From: Symbiodinium natans
Taxonomy: Eukaryota; Sar; Dinophyceae; Suessiales; Symbiodiniaceae
NCBI GenBank assembly: GCA_905221605.1
Contig: CAJNDS010000569.1
Location: forward strand, 470,514 to 534,513
Length of the DNA: 64,000 bases
Reading direction: 5' to 3'
A program made the translations under genes and the position numbers. Under the pieces are notes generated by a model. It made no database searches. It was not told where the DNA came from and was given only the letters and a program-made list of their open reading frames with translations. Every line of letters starts with the position of its first letter. Position 1 is the first letter of the stretch. This document shows, piece by piece, positions 1 through 11,244 of the stretch.

Positions 1-525
1 GTGGTAATGCTCACGGTCATCCGAATGCTGTATAGATTCAACTCGATTTGCAAACTCATGCCCACACTCCATGCAAATCACCTTGTGCAAGGCCTCGTCG
101 TAGGTCTCATTCAACGGACATGGCCAATGCTTGGGGCCTGTGGAGGCATGGTGCGCATCTGCCTGCGCTTTGTCCTTGAAGACCACAAGACACTTTTTGC
201 ACGCGAACGCGCAGCTTTCATCACCATCCCATGGTTTGAATTGAGTGTGGCGGGTCTCCATGTGGTGCATTTGAGCTTGGGCCTGGTTCTTGCAGTGGAA
301 CCCACATTTCATGCAAATCTGTTTCTGCCACAATTTCAGGGAATATGCTTCGTCCATTGGAAGAGTAACATGCTCTTGCGTCTTGTGCTCATCAGCCTGG
401 GCTTTGTTCGGGAAGATGTCGAAACACTTCTTGCAGCACCATGCCTTTGACCCTGCTGGTGTAGCGGCTTTGGCTGCTGCCTTGCTTGCCCTGTGGCTCT
501 TGCTCATCTGATGGCCGGACGGCAT
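1..525 (-). CDS. C2H2 zinc-finger protein, 3' end beyond the window
   Basis: The minus strand is open for 175 codons from an ATG at 525-523 to the left edge, so the protein is cut at its C terminus. Four fingers are visible: C31-C34 with H47 and H52, C71-C74 with H87 and H93, C109-C112 with H125 and H133, and C151-C154 with H167 and H173. Each has the classical CX2C-X12-H spacing. Fingers 1 and 3 begin CKKC and share KAQAD. Fingers 2 and 4 begin CM(K/E)CG and follow a linker containing DEAYS or NETYD. This suggests a duplicated two-finger unit of about 80 residues. A basic, Ala/Lys/Ser-rich leader of about 28 residues precedes finger 1, and a second Met lies at residue 7. Nucleic-acid binding is the usual role of the fold; the target is unknown. 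The plus-strand frame through the same DNA is an antisense shadow. Confidence 0.72.
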   Translation of the reverse strand, partial: MPSGHQMSKSHRASKAAAKAATPAGSKAWCCKKCFDIFPNKAQADEHKTQEHVTLPMDEAYSLKLWQKQICMKCGFHCKNQAQAQMHHMETRHTQFKPWDGDESCAFACKKCLVVFKDKAQADAHHASTGPKHWPCPLNETYDEALHKVICMECGHEFANRVESIQHSDDREHYH

Positions 526-2220
526 GGCTTCGATTCCACACAGCCCACAAGGGAAATCTGATCTGCGCTCTAAGCTAACTCCTGCTGCTGGGGTGGCGGA
601 TCAGCACACACACACACACACTGACAATATCATGGCGAATCTTCAACATCACGAACAACGCAACCCTTTGGATTTTCTGCCCGGCAGGTTCTGTACAGCC
701 CAAAAGTCTGTAGACCGGACGTAGGCGTCGAGGGTCGCTGCTCTGGGAGCCGGCTTCAGAAGCGGCCTCCGTGGGCACAAAATGCGCCCCAATCTGTCCA
801 GGGAGGCGGCATGGGCTCTGATGGCAACCTCCTCGACCGAGGCTCAACGGACTCACACGGTTGCCCAAAGCATGATGCCTACCTACATGTGCTATTCCGT
901 TCTGTGCTGGCCTTCTATGGCATCTTCGCAACAGGACCATGGCTGAAGAATGAGCTTGGCAAGATCGACTGAAGACAACCAGTTGCAGAAAGTAATGAGT
1001 GTCGTCGTGCGAGAGTACTAGACCTGCAACCTGATAGCACTCGTCGTCGCCATAGATTCGTGTGGAGGAGCGAAATGTAGTGGCAGCCCTGCAAGGAGGA
1101 CACAACTGTCAGAGATGAAAACACGAACTGCTCCATCATGTACCAACCTTTTTGCACCAAGGCCAGAGGCTCAGGAACTGCAAACTGGCTTTGTACTGAG
1201 CCAAAGCTTTCGCTTCTCTGACCACGATGGTAGGGCCAGTGCGAAGCTCTGGAGCTATCAGCCTTGTGCTGGTCCAGTGGCGGCACAGCGGAGCATTTGC
1301 TTCGCGGAGCCCTTCAGGCCACATCCAATTGCTGGATAGTCTGCGCTTAATGTGCCCCCATATGATAGGCGATGTCTAGTGCTAAGGTGGGAAAGTCACA
1401 AAAGCATCACTTGCGCAAACGTGAAACCTCAGCCTGCCGCTTCTCCTGCGCTCGAGGATTTGATCGAAAAACTTCTTCACGTCCTCCTGCGCCCTGGCAA
1501 CCTGGCACTAGCAAGTGATGACCGCAATTTCCTTCAGATCCTTCAGCGGTTCTCAACATACTAAACTACCGGGGGGTAAGGGCGATGCGAGAAGACACGC
1601 ATTGAAAATGGAATGAAGACCTCACTCACTCCTACTTCTGAGGGCGGTGCGGGGACAAAATTGTATACTGCAAGACATGACTCAAGAGAGCTCAGGCAAA
1701 TTCATGGTACACTAGAGGGGGCCTTTTTGAGGGCTACTGCTTTTAACTAGTCGTACTGGCTTTTTCGGGAATTGAGGGTGCAAGTGTACCGGCCGTGCTC
1801 AGCAACGGGCGGCCTTTCTTGACTAGGAGCCCGGTCCGGCACGATTCCCCAAAATCCGAAAGGACTAGATGAAATGTTGCATCTTCCATCAGCAGCATAT
1901 CAGCTATAGTTTTCCAAGTAGCCGATCCGGCACTCAAAATTCCATCTGCCGCTGGTGCGCAAAAAACAGAATACGATATGCTTCAGATTCACTGGCAATG
2001 TGTAGGCTAGTACAGAATTGCACAGGTTTCTACAGCGCAGTGGCGAAGTTCGACCTGCTTCTCTCTCTTGGGATACTCTTTGAAGCTATATGGCGCCGCA
2101 CCTCTTCCGCAGAGAACCCGGCTTGTACAACCCATCGGCTCTTGGAGCCTTGGGGCCTCTCCTTAGATACTTCGCTCGTCTACGCGCTCATCTCCTATAA
2201 TCCGCCGAGCCTCGAGCTAG
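526..2220. other. No confident gene
   Basis: A (CA)n microsatellite lies at 605-620. A 176-codon minus-strand frame (1105-575) and shorter overlapping frames exist, but none shows a domain or motif I recognise. I see no RNA gene. Confidence 0.4.
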
Positions 2221-2221
2221 G

Positions 2222-2332
2222 TTCCCCGCCCCCCGCCCCCGAACCCTGCCCCCCCCTCCCCCCCGCCCTCCCCCCCGCTCCCCCCCCCCGCCCCCCCGCC
2301 GCACCCCCCCCGCCCCCCCCCCCGCCCCCCTT
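2222..2332. repeat. C-rich low-complexity tract
   Basis: About 110 bases are almost pure C with scattered G, T and A. Read on either strand it gives spurious Pro-rich or Gly-rich frames. Confidence 0.9.
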
Positions 2333-2419
2333 TTGCTTGAGGGACCCGCGTGTGAGCATTATGTTACGAATCCTGTCCAAGCCGAAACGTCGGAACCTTC
2401 AACCTTGAGCCTTGCACTC

Positions 2420-2485
2420 CAAACCCAAAAACCCTAAACCCCAAACCGCAAACCTTGCCGGAACCCTAAACCCTAAACCCAACCC
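2420..2485. repeat. Degenerate interstitial telomere-like repeat
   Basis: Several exact and altered copies of CCCTAAA (CCCCAAA, CCGCAAA) occur. It is the only such cluster in the first 26 kb, whereas the right half has dozens. Confidence 0.8.
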
Positions 2486-2823
2486 TTATTGCTTGGGGTC
2501 CAGCGACTTTGGGCGCTGCGGAGTAACCATGCTCACGCGGATGGGCCGAGGCGGGTCACGTAGCGTTTAAAATTATGCCATGGGGTCAAGACTCTCGAGC
2601 TTTCCCCTTCAAGCTTGCCATGTGGGGTATACAACAATACAACGTTACGAACTGTGGTTAGTTTGCTACTGTAATACACGATGGTATGGTATACCATATG
2701 CCACAGAGCATTTCAACCTCTACAAGATGTTGGTGTACAATCCTCCATCCGAGAGTGCTGAGACGCTGGCGACAAGTTCCAGGCGGCACTGAGCCTGCTG
2801 CTGTCTTGCAGGCAGCCTCCGAG

Positions 2824-3605
2824 ATGCAAAATGATGTGCTGCATTATGGAAATCCGCCGACACCTGAGGGGGGGAGAGGCGCAAGTGAAAAACCGTGCTC
2901 GCCAAAGCCAAAGATTGGAGTACCCAGCACTCCTATCCCCCCTTACCACACCCTGTGCCTCGAACTATGCCCCCCACCCACCGCCCCAGGTCGAGTCCAA
3001 CCCACACCCCCTACACCTGGAAACCGCTTCAGAGTTGTTTGCAATATATGCATGACCCCCTGTTGCAAGGATGACGCGCCGCAGCAGCGAGCTCCAACGG
3101 AAGCTCCAGCTATCTTGTTTCGATCCATGGCCCAGTTACAGGTCCCTGGAGATATCTTGAACAGTTTGCAGCAATTGGCGAGTGTCAATCCTGGAGGCCA
3201 ACATTCTCTTGACAACTTGAGACGCGGGGTTAGCTTGTTGGAGTCAGAGCTCACAGGAAGGACTGAGAAGCTTTCAGCTGCTTTGGCGGCAGTTGCTGAG
3301 CTAGGCCACTGAGCGGGATGGCGTTGGAAGGCCAGGTGAATCACGCAGCCGGCGAGCGACGTCACATCCATTCCGAAGTTGCAAAGACGGAGAGTGAGCA
3401 TGACGATCACTCGGCACGCCTCATGCCACTGGAATCTGCTGTGGAGAAGCTTGGAAAGGCTTTAGAGACACAGAATCAATCCATCCAGGAGGTGAGCGCA
3501 AGAGTCGTGGGTGTGAATCAGGCCTTTGACCAAACACGCGCAACTGTGGAGAAGTTGCAAGTGCTGATCCTAAACCGTGGAACCAGGCTGTGGTCTAAGG
3601 TGTAG
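2824..3605 (+). pseudogene. Coiled-coil protein remnant, frameshifted
   Basis: Two plus-strand frames join near 3300. The upstream one (ATG 2824 to stop 3312) has a Pro-rich stretch and then a heptad-like helix around SLLESELTGRTEKLSAALAA. The downstream one (ATG 3318 to stop 3605) continues with long helical, charged heptads such as LESAVEKLGKALETQNQSIQ. The second frame is closed by a TGA just upstream of the join. A one-base frameshift near 3295-3305 or a very short intron would explain the break. No catalytic motif or family is recognised. A structural or partner-binding role is only what coiled coils generally suggest. It could be two unrelated frames. Confidence 0.35.
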
Positions 3606-4344
3606 TGTTTAGGTCTTGGAAGGTCACAGGGACAGAAGCAACCCCCAGCTGGCACCTCTCACGCAATCTCGGTCTCCGGTTGCCCCCCCGCCCCTCTCCT
3701 CCGCACAACCTGTAGGTATGAGGATGACAGGTACAAGGTTCGAGGTTTCGCTTTTTGGGGGGCGGGAGCCGGCCCGTGCCGCTGGGCCTAAAACATCTAT
3801 AGTACACTATAGCACACTGCACTACACTACAGCGCACTTCATATAATAATGTCTTCGGATGGCGTGCGCTCGGAGGTAGTGCTCATGCCAAGGCGCATCC
3901 GAGACACCATCACGCCTTTCACGGCAGCAACCATTGAGGGCCTCATGTAGCGTTTGAGCGGTGCTCCATCTAGTGTAGTACTACATGATCTGATGCTTTG
4001 CAAGGACGGAGAGGAGCTGTCTCATTGCTTGTGTGAGAGACTAGCTTTCCTACCCTTGCTAAAGGTGCAAGAAACGGCCAGAGTGTTCTATCGAAAACAA
4101 AGAAAGAGGAGCCCTTTCATCTTTCATTGAACGATAAAACACAGCCTCCTGATTGATGTTTACAATAGCATGTCTTTCCTGTGTCAATTTCGGAAACTTC
4201 TCTTCATCTAGAAAACCTTCCTACCCCTGCAAGCGTAGCAGATATCTCCCACACTGTAGAGGAACAACCAGATCCTTCTTGGTAAAGAAAGACGAGATGT
4301 TGCCTATCCTGCAAGAAAGGGTGTGCGCTCTGGCGGCCTATGAC
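3606..4344. other. No confident gene
   Basis: Short frames only, for example 4153-4377 plus, without recognisable motifs. A small cluster of CACTATAG/CACTGCACTACA words lies at 3796-3840. Confidence 0.4.
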
Positions 4345-4767
4345 ACAGTTGATGGAGGAAATTTTGAACCGCTTTGAATGGCCAAAGTAGAGACCCCGCG
4401 CCCTTTTTAATATTGACTGTTGATCCTCGGAAGTGCCATGGGTTCTAATGACAAAAATCTTGCCCCACCTCGGTGTCCATCATCGTGTCACTTGTTCTTA
4501 ATTCGCCTCGGCTTCCTGCCGAGAAGCGTCTGGAGCAAGCAGACCCGGATCGGGCCTTCTTCCCCCTGACCCAACCCCTCCCCCCACAAAAGATCAAACA
4601 CCCTTATATAACCCCTTTAACCTCCCTACGAGCCCCGGACCTGGACCCTTCCTCCCCCTTTTTGCAGAAACCCTCTTTCCTCCTTTCCTGTCCTGGGGCC
4701 GGCCCGGCTGCCGAGGCGGCGCGCGCAGTTTACAATTTGGCGGCGTAAGATTTCCTCCATCAACCGT
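4345..4767. mobile_element. Possible MITE with 28-bp terminal inverted repeats
   Basis: The left end (4345-4372) and the reverse complement of the right end (4740-4767) match at 23 of 28 positions, including 15 consecutive bases GTTGATGGAGGAAAT. The 423-bp interval has no convincing coding content and a C-rich middle. No clear target-site duplication is visible. A chance inverted repeat or a decayed larger element are alternatives. Confidence 0.4.
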
Positions 4768-6485
4768 ATAGACTACTAGGCCATGGCAGTGCATACTTTA
4801 TCTGAAGCTCCGAACATCACCAAAGCTGTATACTGCCAAGCTGTATACTGCGCTACAGGTCTCTTCGAAACCAAGGCTCGCTCAATAGTGCGTTAACTTC
4901 CTTGCCACATCAAACTTGTACTTTGGTGCAGAAAACATGCAAGGGGCCGCAGGCCGTCTCTGAAAGCGAAAGCCTAGACCGTCAAACAAATTCCCTGCGA
5001 GCGCTGGGCAGCTCATGCACAAGTCCTGGCCTCAAGAGGCTCTCCAAAGACTGAACTCCTGCACAAGCATCTGTTGAAACATGTACTGTATGCGGCCAAC
5101 ATGGTTCGTAGTATGAAAATACAACCACCACGGATAAGAACATGTGCCATGTAAAGGCCATCTAACACGGCGAAGCGGCGAAGACAGTGGCGCTGTTCAG
5201 AACATGAGAGTCTACCATATAATCAAAGCGACATCATAGTCATCATTCAGTATACATCATATAATCATATACCAAGTGCAGCCTACGATTTAGCAAAGGA
5301 CATACTGTATAACTTACACCATGTTTGGCAAGTACAAGTCCAGGCCTGCCGGGACCGGTCCCAAGAAGTACAGCACCTTAGTGGAAGTCCGGGTTGGTCC
5401 GATTCTTTTGTGCGCCAGCCTACGATACTGCATTATGATCGCCACACTAGAAGTAAGACAGGACCGAAATCTAGTATCTAGCTTCTGTCGCAGCACATAG
5501 TTCCGAAGGCCTTCTTGCAGGCACATCTTGGTGCAACTTAGGCCAGCGACCACCACTGACGGCTTCCCATCTGCGAATGGCAGGTCCACCTCCAGCTCTG
5601 GCCTGGGCTTCATCTACGCGAAGCTCCGTGAATGCGAAGGCAAGGCAGTTGCCAGAAGCACACACACACACACCGAGACACGCAGTCAAATTTGTGAGAT
5701 CGCTGCTTCGGCAAATCCCAAGGAGGCCAAGCTCGCAGGCAGTTGTCCCGACGAGGCTCGGAGTTGGGTTTACCATGAAGTTCGCAAATCGCAAAGGTTC
5801 AGGGAGCTTGCGGAATTGTTGTTGCTCTGCTTGGAAACTGCGTAAGTGTCCGCCATGCGCAGCGAAGGTTCCAGCACGATGCGCGCAAAAGGCAACAAGA
5901 GAGTTTGTTGATGTACTTCAACCGTTTGTAGAAAGACCAAACCGCTCTGCATAGGGTGTGCACATATGCTGCCTAGGGCCTCGACCACAGTCCAGGGGCG
6001 TTCTCACCCATTGCCTCAAGGCATCAGAGCAAGCCTTGCTATAAGCCACTGTGAAGCCCAGAACATGAAACGGTCATAAACAAGCAGAGGCCTGGAGAAC
6101 GAAGGTGAGAACCATTGGGAACACCATGGCTGAGGGTTTCAACATTGTCGAACTTGCCCGACCCCAGTGGCCCGGAATCAGTTGAAAGGGATTTCCACGC
6201 CACATTCTCCGCGCGCAGGCATGCTGGACACTGTACAGTTGAGAGGTCTGAGTCTATGCAGCAACCCCAAAAAGGCCCAACACTGAAAAAATCAGGCTGA
6301 ACCGATTGGAGTCCATCTCAGAAATCACTTGCCTGGCCCATTCGGAGCCCATCGGCCTGATTATTGGCCAAGGGCAAAACCATCTCTCTCACACTCCGGA
6401 ACAGCGGCGATGAGGTCCGCGGCCCTACCTGCGTGGCAAGGTTTCTTTGCACCGAAGTCGCGAAGCCTCAGAAGAATAGAACGAC
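4768..6485. other. No confident gene
   Basis: AT-rich words (ATCATATAATCATATACC-like) occur around 5210-5275 and a (CA)n tract at 5658-5674. Overlapping frames on both strands between 5.3 and 6.0 kb show no family signature. Confidence 0.4.
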
Positions 6486-7142
6486 CTAACACAACAAGCC
6501 AATACCCAAAACAAGCCAGGCCGAGCCTGCGCTAAGCTGCCCGAGCTGCTGAAGCGAGGCAACAAGGTAGCACAGGACGTCATGGCGCCCGTACTGCTGA
6601 GCCACCTGGAGGAGGCCAAAAGAGACATCGGCGCCAGCCTCAACCAGGCGCTGGACGAGCGCCAGCGAGCCCTGCACCACAGCCTCGCCCAGGGGCGTCC
6701 TGCCATTCACGCTCAGGTTCACGTCCGCCCCCGCCTCGAGCAAGAGCATCACCGTCGCAGCTCGGCCATAGCGGATGGCCACGTGCAATGGCGTCCCTGC
6801 AGTGTCAGGAGCATTACGATGACGCAAGAGACGCAAGAGGTCGAAGTCGGACCGATCCTTCTCGGAGACGTCGATCCGAGCTCTTACCAGCTCACGGGCG
6901 ATGCTCGGATCCTCCAAAGCTGCGGCCCAGTGCAGCAAGGTCTTGTCCTCACTGTGCTCGCGGGGTGAGCCGGGCCGGGCACCGGCCCTCAACAACAGTC
7001 GTACAACCTCCGCATGTCCGGCATGCACAGCGTTGCGGAGCGGCCAGCAGTACCAACCGTTCGGATTTTGACTCCTGAGCAGAAGGTCCTGCCAAGCGGA
7101 TAGAGTCGGGCTACGCTTCGTGACTGGGACTCTAGGGAAAGT
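6486..7142 (-). CDS. Ankyrin-repeat protein, N terminus unresolved
   Basis: The minus strand is open from just after a TGA at 7145-7143 down to the stop at 6486. Ankyrin repeats are clear. One near the start reads NAVHAGHAEVVRLLLRAGAR. A later one has TPLHVAIRYGRAATVMLLLE followed by AGADVNLSVNGRTPLGEAV. Then comes LVQRLVEAGADV, and the last visible helix pair is degenerate (VAQQYGRHDVLCYL). About four to five repeats fit. No ATG lies in the open frame before the first repeat, so either the first exon lies upstream (higher coordinates) behind an intron, or the gene is truncated. Ankyrin repeats bind protein partners; nothing here names one. The protein ends with a hydrophobic 12-15 residue tail, unusual for the fold. 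Confidence 0.65.
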   Translation of the reverse strand, partial: TFPRVPVTKRSPTLSAWQDLLLRSQNPNGWYCWPLRNAVHAGHAEVVRLLLRAGARPGSPREHSEDKTLLHWAAALEDPSIARELVRARIDVSEKDRSDFDLLRLLRHRNAPDTAGTPLHVAIRYGRAATVMLLLEAGADVNLSVNGRTPLGEAVVQGSLALVQRLVEAGADVSFGLLQVAQQYGRHDVLCYLVASLQQLGQLSAGSAWLVLGIGLLC

Positions 7143-8365
7143 TCAAGAGTTCCATGCTGCTCGCAGCTTACAACAGGTCGCAGCGACTGTGGTGGATGCA
7201 AGCACGAGCATTTCGCTCGTCCCCATAAGACAATGTAAACTCTCAAGCAAGCCCAACCTTCTAGGGGGGGTCCGTATCGCAAAGAATAACTTCGACAACC
7301 GTGCACAGAAAAGCTGCTTCAAATAAACAAACACAACAAAGCCAAACTTCGGACAGGTAGCTACGGATACTTCACTCTCCGCAAAATTCTCTGAGGTTGG
7401 GCACTCCCGAGATAATCATCGGTGGGAGCCCTGTGGGCCTCTGGGGTGGATCTCTCTGAAAACACTCACGGATCTCTCTGCTGGCTTGGGCCACTCGGCG
7501 GGATTCTTTGCATACTCGGCGGGACTCTCTGCGGGCTTTTCTGAAGAATGGCGCTCCCCAGGGTTGTGTTCTTTGCAGGCTGTTCTGGGTGGGGGGGAGG
7601 AGGGCACTCCGCGTGATTCTCTGCGGGCCACTCACACAAAGAAGTTGCTGCTAAGTGCGATGCTGTCCTCCACTTCGGCCACATTCCCGGTCGTGGCAGC
7701 CTTGCACAACTCGGCATCGTTCTCGTTGTGCCCCTGCACCTGATACGCAATGCAGCACATCGAAAACTAGACATCGCCACTCTGCAATGGTCTTCTGAAT
7801 ACGGCACAGGATAGTGTGCAATTCAAGGCCAACATCCATACTAGCACTTGGGCCAGCAGGACCTTGTACGCTGTGCCTGCACCATCTGCAACCACTGGGG
7901 GCACCCCAGTTCATCCCAGCAAGTTGGTCGGAATGGCAGGTCTCCATCATCACTGACCAGGTGAATCTGGAAAGGGCTGCAGGTGCGCCTCGGCAGTGCA
8001 AAGTTTGCAGGAAAACATGAGAACATGAAGCGTAGCGTTTTGTTGCATGCAATTGGCTCCTTTCGGATAGAACAGTGCAGCCACGAGGCGTGTTGGCAAG
8101 CTCCGATCGCATGTGCATCACAGCATCCGGTTGGGTGCTGAGATCATTGTACCTGATGCGCTGCACCTAAGTATGCCATCAGTCCAGCGCATCCTGCCAG
8201 CACTCTGAAACAAGTATTGGCTGCAAAGGCGCTTCCATCCCGCTCATCGCAAGCAGCAACACCTCCCTGTCCCTTGAAGGCGCCACCGAAGGGCCAGCAG
8301 CCTTCCATCAAGATTCCGTAGATATGGATATAGATGCCCTAGAAGTTCACATGGCACATAGCTAC
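7143..8365. other. No confident gene; short GCGGGA repeats
   Basis: At 7484-7545 a word like GGCGGGATTCTTTGC recurs imperfectly and reads on the minus strand as repeated PAE. Overlapping minus-strand frames of 71-171 codons (7372-8166) show no domain I recognise. Confidence 0.35.
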
Positions 8366-8531
8366 AGAGGGAGGGACAGAGGCAGAGAGGGAAAGAAAGG
8401 GAAAGAGAGGGAAAGAGATGGAAAGAGAGGGAAAGAGAGGGAAAGAGAGGGAAAGAGAGGGAAAGAGAGGGAAAGAGAGGGAAACAGGCGGAAAGAGCGG
8501 GAAAGAGAGAGAGAGAGAGAGAGAGCAGACA

Positions 8532-8569
<38 letters not shown>

Positions 8570-8760
8570 CGGACAGACAGACAGACAAAGAGACAGAGAG
8601 AGAGAGCCTCCGAGAGAGAGAGAGAGAGACATAGAGAGAGAGATCCTCCGAGAGAGAGAGAGAGAGACAGAGAGAGAGAAAAGAGACAGAGAGAGAGAAA
8701 GAGAGTGAGACACAGAGACAGAGAGAAAGACTGAGACAGTGAGAGAGATAGACATGGACA
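8366..8760. repeat. Compound GA-rich microsatellite
   Basis: A long array of GGGAAAGA units (8380-8510) is followed by GA dinucleotides, about ten GGCA tetramers (8532-8572) and further GA runs. The long Ser/Leu/Cys or Arg/Glu frames across it are artefacts of the repeat. Confidence 0.95.
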
Positions 8761-9035
8761 TGGAGGGAGCGCAACTTAGGAATAAAGAAGGGAGGGAGGA
8801 AGTGCTGGAGAAAGCAGTTGTGCCTGGCCTGCACGTGCAAAGTATATGCCAACAACAAGCCAGACAAAACGGGATTCCATCTACGGGTGCCTTGGCAATC
8901 TGTTGGTCCCTTGGCTGGGTCATTACGGCCCCGTCTTCGTGCCAAACCCCCAGAATGACCACGCACCGAGCTGTGCCGCGCCGTGCTGAGGGCCCCGGTT
9001 CCGCAACCTGATATCCCACGGCTCCCTATTTCGCA

Positions 9036-9480
9036 TCAAGCCTTTAAGCCTCTTTCACGTGGAAGCTTCTATTTTGTGACACACCTCTTTAAGGCTCTTT
9101 AAGCCTCTTTAAGCATTCTGAAGCCTCTACGCCTCTATCCCGCTGGGACACTTCTCTATTTTTGTGGTCGTCTTAGTCTCTTTCCGTAAATCTCTTTAAG
9201 CCTCTCAACCTTTATATGGCGCTTAAAGGCGCTCACAAGCTGTCAATGGGGACTTCAAGGCGCTTGAAAACGCTGAAGAACAGGTGCCTAGAGGCGCGCT
9301 TAAAGGCGGTTAAAGTTGAAGGCGCTTATACACCTATACGCTTGAAGGTGCCTAAGGCGCCTAAACAGAACGACTTCAGGCGCTTAAAGGCGCTTATACG
9401 CTTGAAGGCTGGTGCGAAACTCCAGAATATGGATGGGCACGTGTGCGCATAGGCGCACACATGCGAATAAAGGTGCTTAG
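9036..9480. repeat. Cluster of degenerate CTTTAAGCCTC / GGCGCTTAAAGGCG words
   Basis: From 9036 to 9215 the word CTTTAAGCCTC and close variants recur about eight times. From 9219 to 9490 its reverse-complement-like form (GGCGCTTAAAG, GGCGCTTATA, GCGCTTGAAGG) recurs about ten times. The units are not in strict tandem register. The two halves are in opposite orientation, so the interval can fold back on itself. Confidence 0.7.
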
Positions 9481-10070
9481 GCGCTTGACGCGAAATTTTG
9501 GTCCACCGCCTCCCCCCGCAACTTGATATCCAGATAGCCTCGATTACCTGCAAACCCCGAACCTCAACCCCAAACCGTGTCCTCGTTCTCGTCAACATCA
9601 ACCTTCGCTAAGCTCAAATCAAGGCATTCAGCACACAAATCACGCAACATTCGTTGCCAGCAACGTGTGACTGTTGCAGCGAAGGCACCATCTTCCTTTG
9701 CACACGGCCGGGCGAACCCTGCTGCAAAAACTTGAGCAGCTACAGCTCTCAGCTCAGGCTAGTGGCGTGGCTCGTTCAAGGAGGACCCCAAAACGTGTCT
9801 GACACAAATCAGAAAAACAAAACAACCCACCCGTCATGTCGTTGGTCCGCTCGTTGAGCTGGAGCTGCTTGACTGGTAGCTCTTCGCTCGTTTTGCTGTC
9901 TTGGGCTTGGCACGCCCTTCTTCCACTGCTTCTACTAGGGTTGGTGAACATCTGTACGGGTTTAGCCGCCTGCTTATCACTCCTCTTGGGGCCCACATGG
10001 CCCACGAAAGCCAAAAGCCGTTCTCCTCTAGAAGTCCCAACACCCTAGACCAAGAAAACCAAAGCCTACA

Positions 10071-10093
10071 GGCGGCGGCAGCAGCAGCAGCAC

Positions 10094-10155
<62 letters not shown>
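10071..10155. repeat. (CAG)n trinucleotide repeat
   Basis: About two dozen CAG units follow three GGC triplets and are interrupted once by CAA. The poly-Ala frames on both strands are repeat artefacts. The flanks (9481-10070 and 10156-10339) hold no gene I can support. Confidence 0.95.
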
Positions 10156-10156
<1 letters not shown>

Positions 10157-10339
10157 AAACAAAATATAATGTAATGCACGCGTGAAGGACGAAAACTGTA
10201 TGACGTACGCATGAAAGCTGCTTGGAGAGAAACTTCACCATGTGAGTTGTAGCCTCATTCAGCGAGTCGGCCGGCACATGGGGCGAGTTTGGAAGTTTCA
10301 AGCACAACTTTCATGCACGTGATCACAGCATATGCACGT

Positions 10340-10985
10340 TCACAAGCAGTGCTGAAGGCCGTTGAAGATGCAGCACGTTGGCGGAGCTTGGGTAGAGGAG
10401 AGGATGTTCAAAATGTTGTCAGAAGTGGGCCCGCCACTGTGCACACAGCACGATCTCGGAAAGTTGCTATGCAGATTGAGAGAGGGGCAAAGTCCGCTGC
10501 TTGGAGGTGACGAGATGCAATCCACGAAATCCTCCTTTGTGAGGTCGATTGCCTCACCTATCAGAGGTCCATTCTCCCCTTCTTCTTCTCCATTTTCAAC
10601 TTCTGGATCATCTCCGCTTCTCCGAATCCTCTGCCTTTCGTGGCTTGCGCTGCTCCTCCTCGTGCTTTCGGCAGTGACTCCGGAGGTGGTGCCTTCGAGC
10701 TGCTGCTTGGTTCCACCTTTCATTCCCAGGTAGTCGAGTCCAGGTTCCGGGTTGTTGGGATCCGGAGCTGGTAGCTCCACTTTCTCCAGGCTTTCCATAT
10801 CTGGCCCTGAAGTACGCAACTCCTCGCACTGCTTCCTTTGACTCCCGTGCCACGTTCGGGTTCTGGGCTGGGAGGCTTCCTTCATCTCTGGGTCTTCGGG
10901 CCCCAGTCCCTTGTCTTGCCCTGTACTCTGCCTGATTGGCAACATCATGGGCTTCCACTTCCTCAGGCGAAGGAACTTCCTGCTA
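10340..10985 (-). pseudogene. Unassigned minus-strand coding remnant, possibly Copia-like
   Basis: Two overlapping minus-strand frames share this interval: 10948-10340 (202 codons) and one open from about 10985 to 10608. The first has a hydrophilic, acidic stretch (EENGEEEGEN-like, then IDLTKEDFVD). The second begins PSPEEVEAHDVANQAEYR. That resembles the start of the GAG-pre-integrase zinc domain of dinoflagellate Copia elements (P-x-P-x-E-V-x-x-H...H/Q...Y-R), but the expected WC-x-x-C that should follow is missing. Frame switching between the two would fit a decayed element. The call is weak; an unrelated host gene fragment is equally possible. Confidence 0.28.
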
Positions 10986-11244
10986 TTACAGGATCGTCGT
11001 AGCCATCCCGGCGGTCAAAGGCACTCAGGCGCTCGCTCCTCTTCCATTGGAACATCTTCTTCTTCATCTCCAGGTGGCGCTGCTGGTGGAGGCATAGGCC
11101 GTGCCTTCAAAAAGCTGACCGAAGACAGAATGCTGTCACAATTCCGGGATGGGTGGCTTCATCCACTTGTTGAACTCTTCATCAAATCTTGTGGATGTAC
11201 CACCTCACCTTAGCGCCAATTATGCGGAGTCTTCCAGCCATTGA

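Noticed and set aside
1-450. 149-codon plus-strand frame
   Set aside because: It is antisense to the clear zinc-finger frame and has no motif of its own.
2195-2380. Gly-rich and Pro-rich frames
   Set aside because: They are produced by the C-rich tract.
8244-9019. Long Ser/Leu/Cys-rich minus-strand frames and Arg/Glu-rich plus-strand frames
   Set aside because: They are translations of the GA-rich microsatellite and show no non-repetitive protein core.
9834-10307. Poly-Ala-containing proteins across the CAG tract
   Set aside because: The homopolymer comes from the trinucleotide repeat; sequence outside it has no recognisable motif.
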